62,440 bases of DNA from Methanobacteriota archaeon (GTDB taxonomy: Archaea > Halobacteriota > Methanosarcinia > Methanosarcinales > Methanosarcinaceae), in the NCBI GenBank assembly GCA_016841625.1, contig JAENYU010000002.1, positions 10,041-72,480 on the forward strand. The letters are read 5' to 3'. A program made the translations under genes and the position numbers. This document shows positions 1-7,799 of the stretch, piece by piece. Each line of letters opens with the position of its first letter. Within the stretch, counting starts at the first letter, position 1. The notes beneath the pieces are model-generated. The model did no database searches, was not told the DNA's origin, and saw only the letters and a list, made by a program, of their open reading frames with translations.

Positions 1-88
1 ATCCGAAAAAGTATGTTATCCGAAAAAGTATGTTATCCGAAAAAGTATGTTATCCGAAAAAGTATGTTATCCAAAAAAGTATGTTATC
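1..88. repeat. 17-bp tandem repeat array at window edge
   Basis: Five near-identical copies of a 17-bp unit (core GTATGTTATCCGAAAAA) run from the first base and decay into a sixth partial copy. The array may extend left of the window. It is non-coding and nothing in it resembles a protein. Confidence 0.95.
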
Positions 89-557
89 CAGAATAAAAAT
101 ACCGGGATGATCGTTTTAGTCCTGCGGCCTCAAGCTTTTCCATCCTTAGAAACTCTGAGACATATCATTGTAGAATTTTTTGGGACTAACAATTATATAG
201 GCAAAGGGATAATATTATACTGTTAATTACCTGCGGAACTTATTTCCACAGGACAACCTGTCTAACCGGGTTTGTCGTTCAATACTCAGAGGGGTTTTTG
301 GGGGATGATGAACTGCAGGAAGGCGACAAAACACCTAAAAAACTTTTAAAATTTGGTCGCATTTAACCGGCCTTTGGGGCTCAGATGCCGCATACCTGCT
401 CCGGCAGAGCGGTTTACAGGGGGAAGCAAAGCTGTTTTCCGCTGGAGCGAAGCCTTTAAAAAATAGAGAAACCTGGGAGCGGTAAAGCGCTGCCCGAGCT
501 TTCAGGAAGGGGTAGTTGGCAGCATTCGTGCAACAAAGAAAATGGAGTGGTTAAAAG
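89..557. other. Intergenic region before the DUF3303 gene
   Basis: About 470 bp without a convincing gene. It is AT-rich on the left. Between about 320 and 355 a GCGAC/GTCGC inverted repeat flanks an A/T-rich core that contains TTTTAAAA. From about 360 on it becomes more GC-rich and probably includes the promoter and leader of the gene starting at 558. I see no RNA gene here. Confidence 0.5.
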
Positions 558-824
558 ATGTTGTTTTTGGACATTAGTACCTGGGATCCGACGGACCGCG
601 ATAAAGTTATGGAACACTTCAAGAAACTTGAAGTTCCTGACGGAATTGATATCATCAACCAGTGGATTGACCTTTCCGGCAACCGTTACTTCATTCTCTA
701 TGAAGCGGAAAGTGCCGAAGCCTACGGAGCCTTCAACCTGCCCTGGACTGATATCTGTATAATCGACAGCGTACCTGTTATGGAAGCTGCCGAGTTCATG
801 CAGCTCCTGCCCAAGTACAAGTAA
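558..824 (+). CDS. DUF3303-type small protein
   Basis: This 88-residue protein has the look of the small DUF3303 family common in methanogens: an N-terminal MLFLDISTWDP strand, a predicted helix with HFKKLE, and a second strand pair ending in a hydrophobic helix. It probably folds as a compact ferredoxin-like alpha/beta domain. The function is unknown. GGAG at about 544-547 is well placed for the ATG at 558. It stands alone, with a long spacer upstream and the convergent aldehyde dehydrogenase gene downstream. No signal peptide or metal motif is visible. Confidence 0.8.
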   Translation: MLFLDISTWDPTDRDKVMEHFKKLEVPDGIDIINQWIDLSGNRYFILYEAESAEAYGAFNLPWTDICIIDSVPVMEAAEFMQLLPKYK

Positions 825-1024
825 GTTCTCAAGGCATTTCACAGGTACCGCATAACTTTTACGAATACCGGTTTCTGCAGGTAGATACACCGTAAGGCGT
901 CGAATCCTGCAGGTACCGAAAACGAGCATAAAACCAGGATTTCTGTTTAGTTTAAATTCGATTTAATTTCGATGAACGAGGCCTTTGAGACCGGTTCATC
1001 GGAGAAGCTTTCTTTTTTTCCAAT

Positions 1025-1130
1025 TATTTTCTGTCAAGTTCTGCTTATGATCAGGCACTGGTATTTTCTGTCAAGTTCTGCTTATGATCAGGCACTGGTA
1101 TTTTCGGTCAAGTTCTGCTTATGATCAGGT
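1025..1130. repeat. 37-bp repeat, three copies, last copy includes aldehyde dehydrogenase stop
   Basis: Copies at 1025-1061 and 1062-1098 are identical 37-mers. A third, slightly diverged and shortened copy at 1099-1130 contains the TGA stop codon (1125-1127) of the minus-strand aldehyde dehydrogenase gene. Each copy carries the same TGATCA-type palindrome. The array therefore looks like duplication of the gene's 3' end into the spacer. Confidence 0.93.
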
Positions 1131-2555
1131 CCTGATCATCACGGTTTTGCTTACCAGATAGTCCGAAAGAGCGGAAGGTCCGTTTTCCCTGCCAAACCCA
1201 CTTTCTTTCGTGCCGCCGAAAGGAAGTTCCGGGGCAACCTTCAGGTGCTGGTTGACCCAGACAGTCCCTGCCTCGAGCTGTTCGTATGCCTGCCGGACCC
1301 TATCAATGTTCTTTGTCCAGACGGATGCCCCGAGCCCGTACTTTGTCCTGTTTGCCTCTTCAATTGCTTCGTCCAGGGTCTGTACCCTGACAACCGGAAG
1401 CACAGGCCCGAATACCTCTTCATTCAAAAGCCGCGAATCCGGGGAGACCTCACTTACCAGGGTAGGCTCGAAGAAATAACCTTCACTGTAGCCCTCCCCT
1501 GTTGGGACCTTTCCGCCTGTAAGGATTTTCCCCTCCCCGCGCTCTTCCACACCCCTGACAAGTTCCGCAACGTAGTCCCGCTGGCTCTCGTTGTTAAGGG
1601 GGCCCATGTCGATACCGTCCAGGAGGCCATTTCCTACCCTGAGGCTACGGATCCTTCTTTCAAGTAGCCCGAGGAATTTTTCTGCAATCCCTTCGAAAAG
1701 ATAGAGCCTTTTTACTGCCGTACAGGTCTGCCCGCAGTTGTAAAACCTGCCCCTGAGCACCCCGTCCACTGCAGTTTCAAGCTCTGCGTCGTCACAGACG
1801 ATCATGGGGTCACTCCCCCCAAGTTCCAGGGTTAGGCGCTTCAGGGTTGGTGCCGCAAGGACTGCAACGCGTTTCCCGGTCCCTGACTCCCCGGTAAAGG
1901 AAAGTTTCCTGATGTCCGGGTGCCCGGCAATTGCCTCTCCGACAACTGAGCCAGGTCCGGTTACAAGGTTCAGCACCCCGGCAGGGAGCCCTGCTTCCCC
2001 CAGGATGGAAGCGAGCTTCAGGTTCGTAAGCGGGGTAGAACTTGCAGGCTTCAAGACCACAGTGTTGCCCGAAACAAGCGCAGGCCCGAGCTTCCAGCCC
2101 ATGATCAGGGTAGGCATGTTCCAGGGAATGATTGCCGCGCAGACCCCCAGGGGCTCATTGAGGGTAAAAGAATACCCGTTCCCCGGAACCGGGATAAACT
2201 CCCCTTTCAGCGTGCTTGCCAGCCCGCAGTAGTATTCTAACACCGAAGCAAAGCCCCGGATTTCGTTCCTGGATTCAGGGAGAGGTTTTCCCTGTTCCGA
2301 GGTAAGGAGCAGGGCCAGTTCTTCCACACGTCCCCGCACAAACCCTGCAGCCCTGTAAAGGAACCTTGCCCTTTCCTGAGGGGAAAGAGAAGCCCAGGGA
2401 CCCCCAGCCCGGCAGGCAGCATCCACCGCGGCATCCACGTCCTCCCTGCAGCCAGCCGGCGCACTATCGACCAGCTTTCCTGTTGCAGGGTTCCGGACCT
2501 CCATATATTCCGAACTGCAGGATTCTTCACTCTTTCCGTCTATCCACATTTTCAT
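1125..2555 (-). CDS. NAD(P)-dependent aldehyde dehydrogenase
   Basis: At 476 residues this is a full-length member of the aldehyde dehydrogenase superfamily, which oxidises an aldehyde to its acid with NAD(P). The conserved elements are in order: the PWNMP nucleotide-binding segment (about residue 143), FTGESGTG (about 220), the catalytic glutamate in ELGGSDP (about 244), and the nucleophilic cysteine in GQTC (about 275). The C-terminal ESGFGRENG signature is also present. It most resembles the succinate-semialdehyde/lactaldehyde group, but the substrate cannot be read from sequence. The GATGATGG run before the ATG may serve as a weak ribosome site. It is monocistronic; its 3' end is embedded in a 37-bp repeat array. 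Confidence 0.93.
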   Translation of the reverse strand: MKMWIDGKSEESCSSEYMEVRNPATGKLVDSAPAGCREDVDAAVDAACRAGGPWASLSPQERARFLYRAAGFVRGRVEELALLLTSEQGKPLPESRNEIRGFASVLEYYCGLASTLKGEFIPVPGNGYSFTLNEPLGVCAAIIPWNMPTLIMGWKLGPALVSGNTVVLKPASSTPLTNLKLASILGEAGLPAGVLNLVTGPGSVVGEAIAGHPDIRKLSFTGESGTGKRVAVLAAPTLKRLTLELGGSDPMIVCDDAELETAVDGVLRGRFYNCGQTCTAVKRLYLFEGIAEKFLGLLERRIRSLRVGNGLLDGIDMGPLNNESQRDYVAELVRGVEERGEGKILTGGKVPTGEGYSEGYFFEPTLVSEVSPDSRLLNEEVFGPVLPVVRVQTLDEAIEEANRTKYGLGASVWTKNIDRVRQAYEQLEAGTVWVNQHLKVAPELPFGGTKESGFGRENGPSALSDYLVSKTVMIRT

Positions 2556-3001
2556 GCCATCATCATCCGTGGTTTTCTAATCCCTGAATTATAGAGTAAA
2601 CATTAAATTCCTGACGTTTTATACGCGGCGCCCGCAGGGAGAAACTACTTGCCGCAAAACATCCTTTACGATTTCAACATACGATTTTACTGCACAATTT
2701 CAATGAACCTGAATGCATAACTTTAACGTATAAATCCAACGTATAATTAACGCACAGCTTTTCTTGGAAAAACTTCACCAGGGAGTTACGATTAAAAAAC
2801 ATTAAATATCTTAAAACCGGAAAAAGAGATAACTGGCAATTAATTAACATGCCAATTATTTTAATAATTAGTAAAATAGTTTTTAGTAAAATAGTTTTTA
2901 GTAAAATAGTTTTTGGAAAAATGGTTTTTAGAAAAATGCCATTTCGAAGTATATTGTTTAAAAAATACTTTTATCCTGATCAGCGTTACTAAGTGGAATG
3001 A
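2556..3001. other. Divergent intergenic region (aldehyde dehydrogenase / ArsR)
   Basis: About 450 bp separate two divergently transcribed genes and presumably carry both promoters. Apart from the 15-bp tandem array at 2870-2940 it holds AT-rich sequence with short poly-A and poly-T runs. No additional gene is visible. Confidence 0.6.
2870..2940. repeat. 15-bp tandem repeat before arsR-type gene
   Basis: The unit AGTAAAATAGTTTTT occurs three times exactly (2870-2914) and then twice with substitutions. It lies 60 bp upstream of the ArsR-family start codon, so it could sit in or near that promoter. Confidence 0.9.
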
Positions 3002-3358
3002 ATGTCTGAAAAAAAGCTCATCGAAGTCAGAAACTCGTACGCCCTTCCTGAAGATGTGCTGGATGACGTACATGAAGCAATGAACGAAGACGTAGGGGAT
3101 CTCGTTAGCCTGTTCAAGGTGCTCGCAGACCCTACCCGCCTCCGGATCCTCAAAGCCCTGGAGGTTCAGAGCCTTTGCGTATGCGTCCTTGTGGAAACCG
3201 CAGACCAGAAACATTCCGCTCTGTCCTATCACCTCAAACTCTTAAAAGAAGCGGAGCTCGTGGACTCCAGGAGGGAACGCAGTTTCCAGATATACGAACT
3301 CACGGAATTCGGGAGCATGCTCCTGAAATCCATTGAAAAGCATTTCGAAAAGAATTAA
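3002..3358 (+). CDS. ArsR-family metal(loid)-type transcriptional regulator
   Basis: The 118-residue protein is a winged-helix ArsR/SmtB repressor. After a roughly 30-residue N-terminal arm comes the conserved LFKVLADPTRLRIL helix, then the recognition region ALSYHLKLLKEAELVDSRRE and a wing. The third helix carries SLCVCVLVE, matching the ELCVCDL cysteine pair by which classic ArsR proteins bind As(III)/Sb(III) or similar thiophilic ions. Inference: it derepresses a target when the metal binds. No efflux pump or arsenate gene is adjacent, so its regulon is elsewhere or it acts on the divergent aldehyde dehydrogenase. The ribosome site upstream is weak. Confidence 0.9.
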   Translation: MSEKKLIEVRNSYALPEDVLDDVHEAMNEDVGDLVSLFKVLADPTRLRILKALEVQSLCVCVLVETADQKHSALSYHLKLLKEAELVDSRRERSFQIYELTEFGSMLLKSIEKHFEKN

Positions 3359-3428
3359 AGAATAAAAGTTAAAGGTAAAAGTGGGAACTGAAAAGGCGAA
3401 AATCAAAAAATTGAAATTGAAAAGGCAT

Positions 3429-3851
3429 TCAGATTTTTTCACTGGATGCCACTGTGGTGAGTTTTGAGAACTTTACGCCTTTCAGGGACATGATAGCTTC
3501 GGCAAGTTCCTTGATATCTGCTCCCTCTCCGTCCAGCACTATCACTTCGAAACAGTTGTCATGGTCCAGGTGGATATGCACTGAAGACTTGATAAGGTGA
3601 GTGTAGTGGTGCTGAATGTCGGCAAGGGCATTGGAAAGCCCGCGCTTTGTGTGGTCGTAAATTACAGAGACGGTTCCGACACGATGACCTTTGATATCTC
3701 CCATCCATTCATAGTAGGAAATGTAGTTCCTGATGGCATCCCTTATGCCCTCGGAACGAGAGGAATAGCCTCTCTTATCAATAATCTCATCAAATTTATT
3801 CAAAAGGGTGTCAGGGAGGGAAACCCCTATCCTCATAAGCTCTTTTTCCAT
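3429..3851 (-). CDS. nikR: Nickel-responsive regulator NikR
   Basis: This 140-residue protein has the two-domain NikR layout. An N-terminal ribbon-helix-helix DNA-binding domain ([18 protein letters not shown], then [15 protein letters not shown]) is followed by an ACT-fold metal domain. The family's nickel ligands are visible in the stretch from HHYTH through [11 protein letters not shown] (about residues 75-100: His, His, His and Cys). NikR represses nickel uptake genes when nickel is abundant. A Cbi-type ECF metal transporter lies about 40 kb away in this window and has a candidate palindromic operator, making it a plausible target. The gene is monocistronic and sits behind an AT-rich promoter with repeated ATACTTAATA elements. 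Confidence 0.95.
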   Translation of the reverse strand: MEKELMRIGVSLPDTLLNKFDEIIDKRGYSSRSEGIRDAIRNYISYYEWMGDIKGHRVGTVSVIYDHTKRGLSNALADIQHHYTHLIKSSVHIHLDHDNCFEVIVLDGEGADIKELAEAIMSLKGVKFSKLTTVASSEKI

Positions 3852-3897
3852 CGTATCACCATTACTGTCGAATTTATGCGAGAAAATAATAGAAGTA

Positions 3898-3940
3898 GTT
3901 ATACTTAATAATACTTTAACTTATCATACTTAATATAATA
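3898..3940 (-). promoter_or_regulatory. Repeated element in nikR promoter region
   Basis: The decamer ATACTTAATA occurs at 3901-3910 and again at 3926-3935, 25 bp apart, with a TAATACT between them, within 90 bp upstream of nikR. The spacing would place both copies on similar faces of the helix. Autoregulation by NikR is a possible reading; no operator consensus could be tested. Confidence 0.35.
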
Positions 3941-4210
3941 TATGTTTTTTTCACAGATCAATTAAAATAATAAAGATATTTTTGTGTGTTATTTAGTTTT
4001 TCAGTATGGTTAATGTTTGATTAATGTTTGGAATTTATTAATACTTGATATTAAGGAGCAAAATCGAAAATATACCCCGAGAGTTTGAAAAATAACCGCA
4101 AAAAAGTCACATATTTGCATTCATAAGGGGTTTTTCGGAGAAGCGCTTTCAGAATATCGGTTTCAAAAAAGGTCTACGAGAAAGCTGCCCCCAAAAGCAA
4201 ATCTTTATTC
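3941..4210. other. Intergenic region between nikR and F390 synthetase-like gene
   Basis: With the nikR promoter segment this spacer is about 360 bp. It is strongly AT-rich and contains several TTAATG/TTTGATTAATG near-repeats. No coding potential or RNA gene was recognised. Confidence 0.5.
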
Positions 4211-5569
4211 TTACCTGCGATCCACAAGCCTTTTTGGCCTGCCCTTTATCTTATGCAGTTCCAGCCCCCTGGGACCTGTGAAATTGAAAAGGACCTTGAA
4301 AACTCCCTCATCATACGCCCTTGATAGTAGCGGCTTATACTGCAGGAAAGCCCGGAGGAAATTCTCCTTAATAAGGTTCCTGTCACAGGTCTCCGGGTTC
4401 TCACACTCCATGCTGACCCTGAGCGTCACCTCTCCTTCGTCCTCGTCCCCGTAGAGGAAAGCTTCATACTCCCCGGTAAGGAAGTCCATGTTCTCGTGCT
4501 GGAAAACGCCCTTTTCCACGTCCACACGGTTGAAAGGGGAATCTGCCACCCAGACCGTTTCGGCTTCCCTCTGGGGAGTCATGATTTTCATATGTGTCCG
4601 CCCGCAGGGGCAGGGGTCCCGGGTGATCACGACAGTTGTGTCCTCGGTATCATAGTTTAAGAGAAGGTTCCCCGCTTTTGCACCCACTGGCAGAAGGGTG
4701 CTCAGGACGACACGCCCGCATTCCCCGTCAGGCACGAAATTTTCGATCAGGGGGTCGTAGACGTCCAGATGGACCATATCTTCGGGCACGTGCAGTCCCG
4801 AAATTTCACTGCACTCCCCACACATGGTCCCTTCCGTGCTCCCATAGATGTTGTAGACCGGACAGCCCCAGATTTCCGCAAGGTAATTGCGTGACTCTTC
4901 GGCAAAAGCCTCACCCCCAACCACCAGCTTATCGATCCCCGATTCCCGGGGGTCAAGTCCCTCGGCCTGCATCCGCCGGGCAAGGTTCAGGAGCTTGAAG
5001 ACGCTGCCCACGATACCGGTTGGCCTGTAGGATTTGATGACCCGCAGGGGAAAAGTGCACTTGCCTTCCGGGATAATTGCCATACCGATCTGGCTTGCTG
5101 CAAGGGTCATGGTATTTGCCCCGACGTTCATCCCGTAGGAAGCGCAGACCACGACCCTGTCCCCGGAACCGAAGCCCTGGGACATGAAGATCCGGGCGTA
5201 TTTTTCCGCATAGCGTTCCCATTCCTCCCAGGTCAGGAAAAAACTCTTGGGCGTCCCACTGGTCCCGCTGGTCTCATGGATGGTGAACACGTCTTTCCAG
5301 TCCACGCTCTTGAAAAGGAAAGCATCTGTCTCTGGAGGCTGGTTTTCCCGGATGGTCTTCCCGGAGATAACAGGAAGCTCCAGGAGATCTTCATGGGCTT
5401 TGACATCCCCTGGCTTTACGCCATGCCTATCGAACCACTTCCTGTAAAAAGGAGAGTTTTCTGCCGCATATTTTACAGTATAACGCACACGCTCTTCGAT
5501 GAGAGCGTCAAGTTCTCCCCTGTCCATTATTTCGATTTCAGGGTTGAAATAAGGTTTTGAACTATCCAT
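4211..5569 (-). CDS. Coenzyme F390 synthetase / phenylacetate-CoA ligase-like adenylating enzyme
   Basis: The protein (452 residues from the preferred start) belongs to the ANL adenylate-forming superfamily, PaaK branch. It has the Ser/Thr/Gly-rich ATP loop ETSGTSGTPKSF (about residue 95), the A5-type YNIYGSTEGT (about 235), a zinc-like Cys set (CGECS, CPCGR) and a C-terminal GRPKRLVDRR. Methanogen members of this size are annotated as coenzyme F390 synthetase, which adenylylates F420 when cells meet oxygen. That assignment is by family, since PaaK relatives are similar. I chose the ATG at 5569 because GGTGGTG lies just upstream; an in-frame ATG at 5593 would add eight residues. Confidence 0.8.
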   Translation of the reverse strand: MDSSKPYFNPEIEIMDRGELDALIEERVRYTVKYAAENSPFYRKWFDRHGVKPGDVKAHEDLLELPVISGKTIRENQPPETDAFLFKSVDWKDVFTIHETSGTSGTPKSFFLTWEEWERYAEKYARIFMSQGFGSGDRVVVCASYGMNVGANTMTLAASQIGMAIIPEGKCTFPLRVIKSYRPTGIVGSVFKLLNLARRMQAEGLDPRESGIDKLVVGGEAFAEESRNYLAEIWGCPVYNIYGSTEGTMCGECSEISGLHVPEDMVHLDVYDPLIENFVPDGECGRVVLSTLLPVGAKAGNLLLNYDTEDTTVVITRDPCPCGRTHMKIMTPQREAETVWVADSPFNRVDVEKGVFQHENMDFLTGEYEAFLYGDEDEGEVTLRVSMECENPETCDRNLIKENFLRAFLQYKPLLSRAYDEGVFKVLFNFTGPRGLELHKIKGRPKRLVDRR

Positions 5570-5739
5570 TACCCGGCACCACCACTGAGACATTTAGCTG
5601 TAAGAAAAGCCTATTATATATTAACTTCCAGGATGAAACAGTTTTGGCAGATAGCCCGCTGCAGAGGATAAAAACAGCAGTATTAACCTCTTAACCGCCA
5701 GGAAAAAAGCCGGATCAAAAACCCTTTTTTTCAAAAGAG

Positions 5740-5778
5740 AAAAGACAAAGGGAAAAGACAAAGGGAAAAGACAAAGGA
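5740..5778. repeat. 13-bp tandem repeat
   Basis: Three copies of AAAAGACAAAGGG (last base varied in copy three) lie in the spacer just 3' of the minus-strand zinc-ribbon gene and upstream of the F390 synthetase-like gene. Confidence 0.9.
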
Positions 5779-5813
5779 AAAATGGAAAAAAATAAACACG
5801 TTTTCCGGGTTTA

Positions 5814-6209
5814 TCAACTGTCAAAAGGCACGAGGTATACGCCGTCCGGCCTTTTCTGTCCCTTTAAAAGCTCACAATGCCTCAGGAGAGCGAACTGGTT
5901 CTCGGCTTCCCGGGGGGAAATTTCAAACTTTTTTGCAAGATCTTCACGTTTTACCCCACCTGTGGAGACGATGAGTTCGTAAATGGCTTTTTGCAGGTCG
6001 GTCAGACCGTCCGTCCCTTCAAGCCCCGCTTCTTCCCTGAAGATCTTTTTAGAACGAACTGCCCAGGGATTGCAGGCCTGGATTTTATGGTGCCCCTCTA
6101 TGTAGCAGTCTTCACAAAAAACCTTGCCTTCATCCTCAATGCTGTCTTCCCCTGCAAGTTCACATCCGCAAACCTCACAGGTGACATGGTCGGCTTTTTC
6201 TTCTGTCAT
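5814..6209 (-). CDS. Zinc-ribbon plus winged-helix protein (short paralogue)
   Basis: This 131-residue protein starts with a treble-clef/LIM-like zinc site (CEVCGC, then CEDC, about residues 10-36). An RSKKIFREEAGLEGTDGLTDLQKAIYEL linker leads to a winged-helix-like module ending in LALLRHCELL-type sequence and VPFDS. The whole chain is homologous to the C-terminal part of the protein at 6932-7525, so the two are tandem paralogues around an AhpD-like gene. DNA or protein binding is likely, but no function is known. GGTGAT sits 5 nt before the ATG. Upstream lies a spacer full of inverted repeats that may contain its promoter (TTTATAAAT at about 6338). Confidence 0.8.
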   Translation of the reverse strand: MTEEKADHVTCEVCGCELAGEDSIEDEGKVFCEDCYIEGHHKIQACNPWAVRSKKIFREEAGLEGTDGLTDLQKAIYELIVSTGGVKREDLAKKFEISPREAENQFALLRHCELLKGQKRPDGVYLVPFDS

Positions 6210-6230
6210 CTAATATCACCACTCAGTTCT

Positions 6231-6272
6231 AAAATCCAGTGATTGGTGTAAACTAAAAAATCACTGGATTTT
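6231..6272. promoter_or_regulatory. 14-bp perfect inverted repeat (hairpin A)
   Basis: AAAATCCAGTGATT (6231-6244) pairs exactly with AATCACTGGATTTT (6259-6272) across a 14-nt loop. It lies 22 bp upstream of the zinc-ribbon gene start, within its likely leader. Its right arm recurs, with one change, in hairpin B 270 bp away. Confidence 0.85.
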
Positions 6273-6286
6273 GAAATTGCTTATAG

Positions 6287-6415
6287 CTCACATTTCGACC
6301 CAATGCCATATGAGATATTAATTCCTGTATGTTGGCCATTTATAAATAGGGTCTCAACAGAATGGCACCTTTGTACCGTGAATTAGTACAAAAATGCCAG
6401 GATTCGAAATGTGAG
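6287..6415. repeat. 12-bp perfect inverted repeat enclosing a TATA-like core
   Basis: CTCACATTTCGA (6287-6298) and TCGAAATGTGAG (6404-6415) are exact reverse complements 105 bp apart. Nested inside are TGCCAT (6304-6309) and ATGGCA (6362-6367), also complementary, and an ATTTATAAAT TATA-like segment. The arrangement could be a small mobile-element relic, a structured RNA or a looped regulatory site. Confidence 0.7.
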
Positions 6416-6428
6416 GTATAATCCTTTG

Positions 6429-6453
6429 AAGACTTCCTCTTAATCGAAGTCTT
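6429..6453. terminator. 8-bp inverted repeat
   Basis: AAGACTTC (6429-6436) and GAAGTCTT (6446-6453) can form a stem with a 9-nt loop. On the minus strand it lies downstream of the AhpD-like gene. It may contribute to 3'-end formation, although no clear U-run follows. Confidence 0.4.
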
Positions 6454-6498
6454 TAGATACCGAATATTGAGTTTGATTAAAGAACGAATTCTTTCTGC

Positions 6499-6545
6499 AA
6501 TTCAGTGTTTCAATCAAAAAATACAAAAATCACTGAATTTTGAAC
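6499..6545 (-). terminator. Hairpin B, probable 3' end of AhpD-like transcript
   Basis: AATTCAGTG (6499-6507) pairs with CACTGAATT (6531-6539). On the minus strand the hairpin begins about 30 nt after the AhpD-like stop codon, and its loop is U-rich, consistent with a transcript end. AATCACTGAATTTTGAA at 6529-6545 repeats the right arm of hairpin A with one mismatch. Confidence 0.5.
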
Positions 6546-6569
6546 CAGAGTCTACATCACCCGAAGGTT

Positions 6570-6869
6570 TCAGACATTCAGTTCATCCAGGGTATCAAGG
6601 ACAACCGTAGACCCATAAGCCACGGCAGGCCCGCCAGCCATCAAGATGGTTGCGCCGACAGCCTCCATGATTTCCTCACGGGTCGCACCCATACTTACAG
6701 CTACCTGAACGTGTTTCCGAAGGCAGTGCTCGCAGCGCAGGGCTAATGAAATCCCAACCATCATTGTTTCTTTCGTTTTGGCGCTGAGAGCCCCGTCCTT
6801 GACGACTTCGCTATGAAGTCCCATAAGCGCGTTCATTACTCCCGGGATCTGTTCAGCCATAGCTGCCAT
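6570..6869 (-). CDS. AhpD/carboxymuconolactone decarboxylase-like protein
   Basis: The 99-residue chain is a CMD/AhpD-fold protein. The helical core carries CEHCLRKHV (about residues 47-55), the CxxC-x3-H redox motif by which AhpD-type proteins act as thiol-dependent peroxidase partners. A hydrophobic GATREEIMEAV helix and an alanine/glycine-rich helix follow. The reading frame stays open for about 20 codons upstream of ATG 6869 without an ATG, GTG or TTG, while a good SD-ATG pair (GGAAGTGATG, ATG at 6904) lies in another frame. Either the N-terminus is short or a one-base shift has occurred. It follows the zinc-ribbon regulator by 62 bp and is probably co-transcribed with it. Confidence 0.85.
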   Translation of the reverse strand: MAAMAEQIPGVMNALMGLHSEVVKDGALSAKTKETMMVGISLALRCEHCLRKHVQVAVSMGATREEIMEAVGATILMAGGPAVAYGSTVVLDTLDELNV

Positions 6870-6931
6870 TCTTTCGTCTATATCAACTTTTTCTGTCGTT
6901 TCATCACTTCCTTCATTACTTAAGGAATAAT

Positions 6932-7525
6932 TTAAGAGTCAAACGGCACCATGTAAATCTCTTCACCCATTTTCCGCAACTTTACCAGCTCACAGTGCCT
7001 CAGGAGCGCAAGCTGGTTACTCGTTTCCTGAGGTGTAAGTCCGAAAAGTTTCGAGATTTTGTCAGGTGTGGCGCCCCCTTCTGTCAGGATAAATTCATAG
7101 ATTTCCTTTTGCAGGTACGTCAGTCCCTCTGTGCCCTCAAACCCATGCTGTTTTCTGAAGAGTTTCTTGGAACGCACCGCTACAGGATCTGCAAACTTGA
7201 TTTTTTGATGAGCTTCGAGGTAGCAGCCCTCACAGATCCCACGGCCGTTCTCGTTGACGTACTCGTCTCCCGGGATTTCCCGGCCGCATTCAGGACACAT
7301 TACGGAATAAGCCTTTGTCTCGTCAAGCTCCCTGTACCCGAAGTTGTTTATCCTTACCAGGCCGTGAAACTCCAGGCAACTCACTATTTCATATACTGTC
7401 GACCTGGGAATTCCGTATCCTATCTTTGCTTTTTTGATGACATCCCGGATGTGGAAGCCACGGTCTGTTTGAACATTTTTGATGCATTCAAGAATCCAGA
7501 CCTCTTCTTCATCCAGCACAAGCAT
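6932..7525 (-). CDS. Winged-helix plus zinc-ribbon regulator (long paralogue)
   Basis: From the ATG at 7525 the protein has 197 residues. An N-terminal winged helix (WILECIKNVQ, then GIPRSTVYEIVSCLEFHGLV) is followed by a zinc ribbon (MCPECGRE, then CEGC) and a second winged-helix-like module ending in LALLRHCELV and VPFDS. The latter half is paralogous to the protein at 5814-6209. I chose 7525 over an open frame reaching 7699, because the extra 58 residues are AT-driven and unlike protein and because the DNA there looks like a promoter. It probably regulates itself and the downstream AhpD-like gene; the signal is unknown. Confidence 0.78.
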   Translation of the reverse strand: MLVLDEEEVWILECIKNVQTDRGFHIRDVIKKAKIGYGIPRSTVYEIVSCLEFHGLVRINNFGYRELDETKAYSVMCPECGREIPGDEYVNENGRGICEGCYLEAHQKIKFADPVAVRSKKLFRKQHGFEGTEGLTYLQKEIYEFILTEGGATPDKISKLFGLTPQETSNQLALLRHCELVKLRKMGEEIYMVPFDS

Positions 7526-7799
7526 CCTTGCATTCTCCAAGAACAGGGGTTCAAAAACACCTTTTTTAGAACAATATCCTTTCAAGAAAGATTGTCTCTT
7601 TATCTCTCTAAGAAGTTTATAACATATTAAATTATCGATAATAGTAAATATAATAATAGTGAATTCCGGAAAGAAAAAGTATAACCAGAAATCAAACACT
7701 CAAACATTCAAAAAGTGAAAAGTTGAAAATTTAAAAGATTGAAAATTAAAAAGTTAAAAAATAAAAAACTTATGAATGAGGCGGGAAAAAAAGAGAAGT

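Noticed and set aside
1-88. Possible CRISPR array
   Set aside because: Units are contiguous 17-mers without distinct spacers; the same holds for the other arrays in the window.
456-929. 157-codon open frame on the minus strand over the DUF3303 gene
   Set aside because: It is the antisense shadow of the plus-strand DUF3303 gene and does not resemble a protein family.
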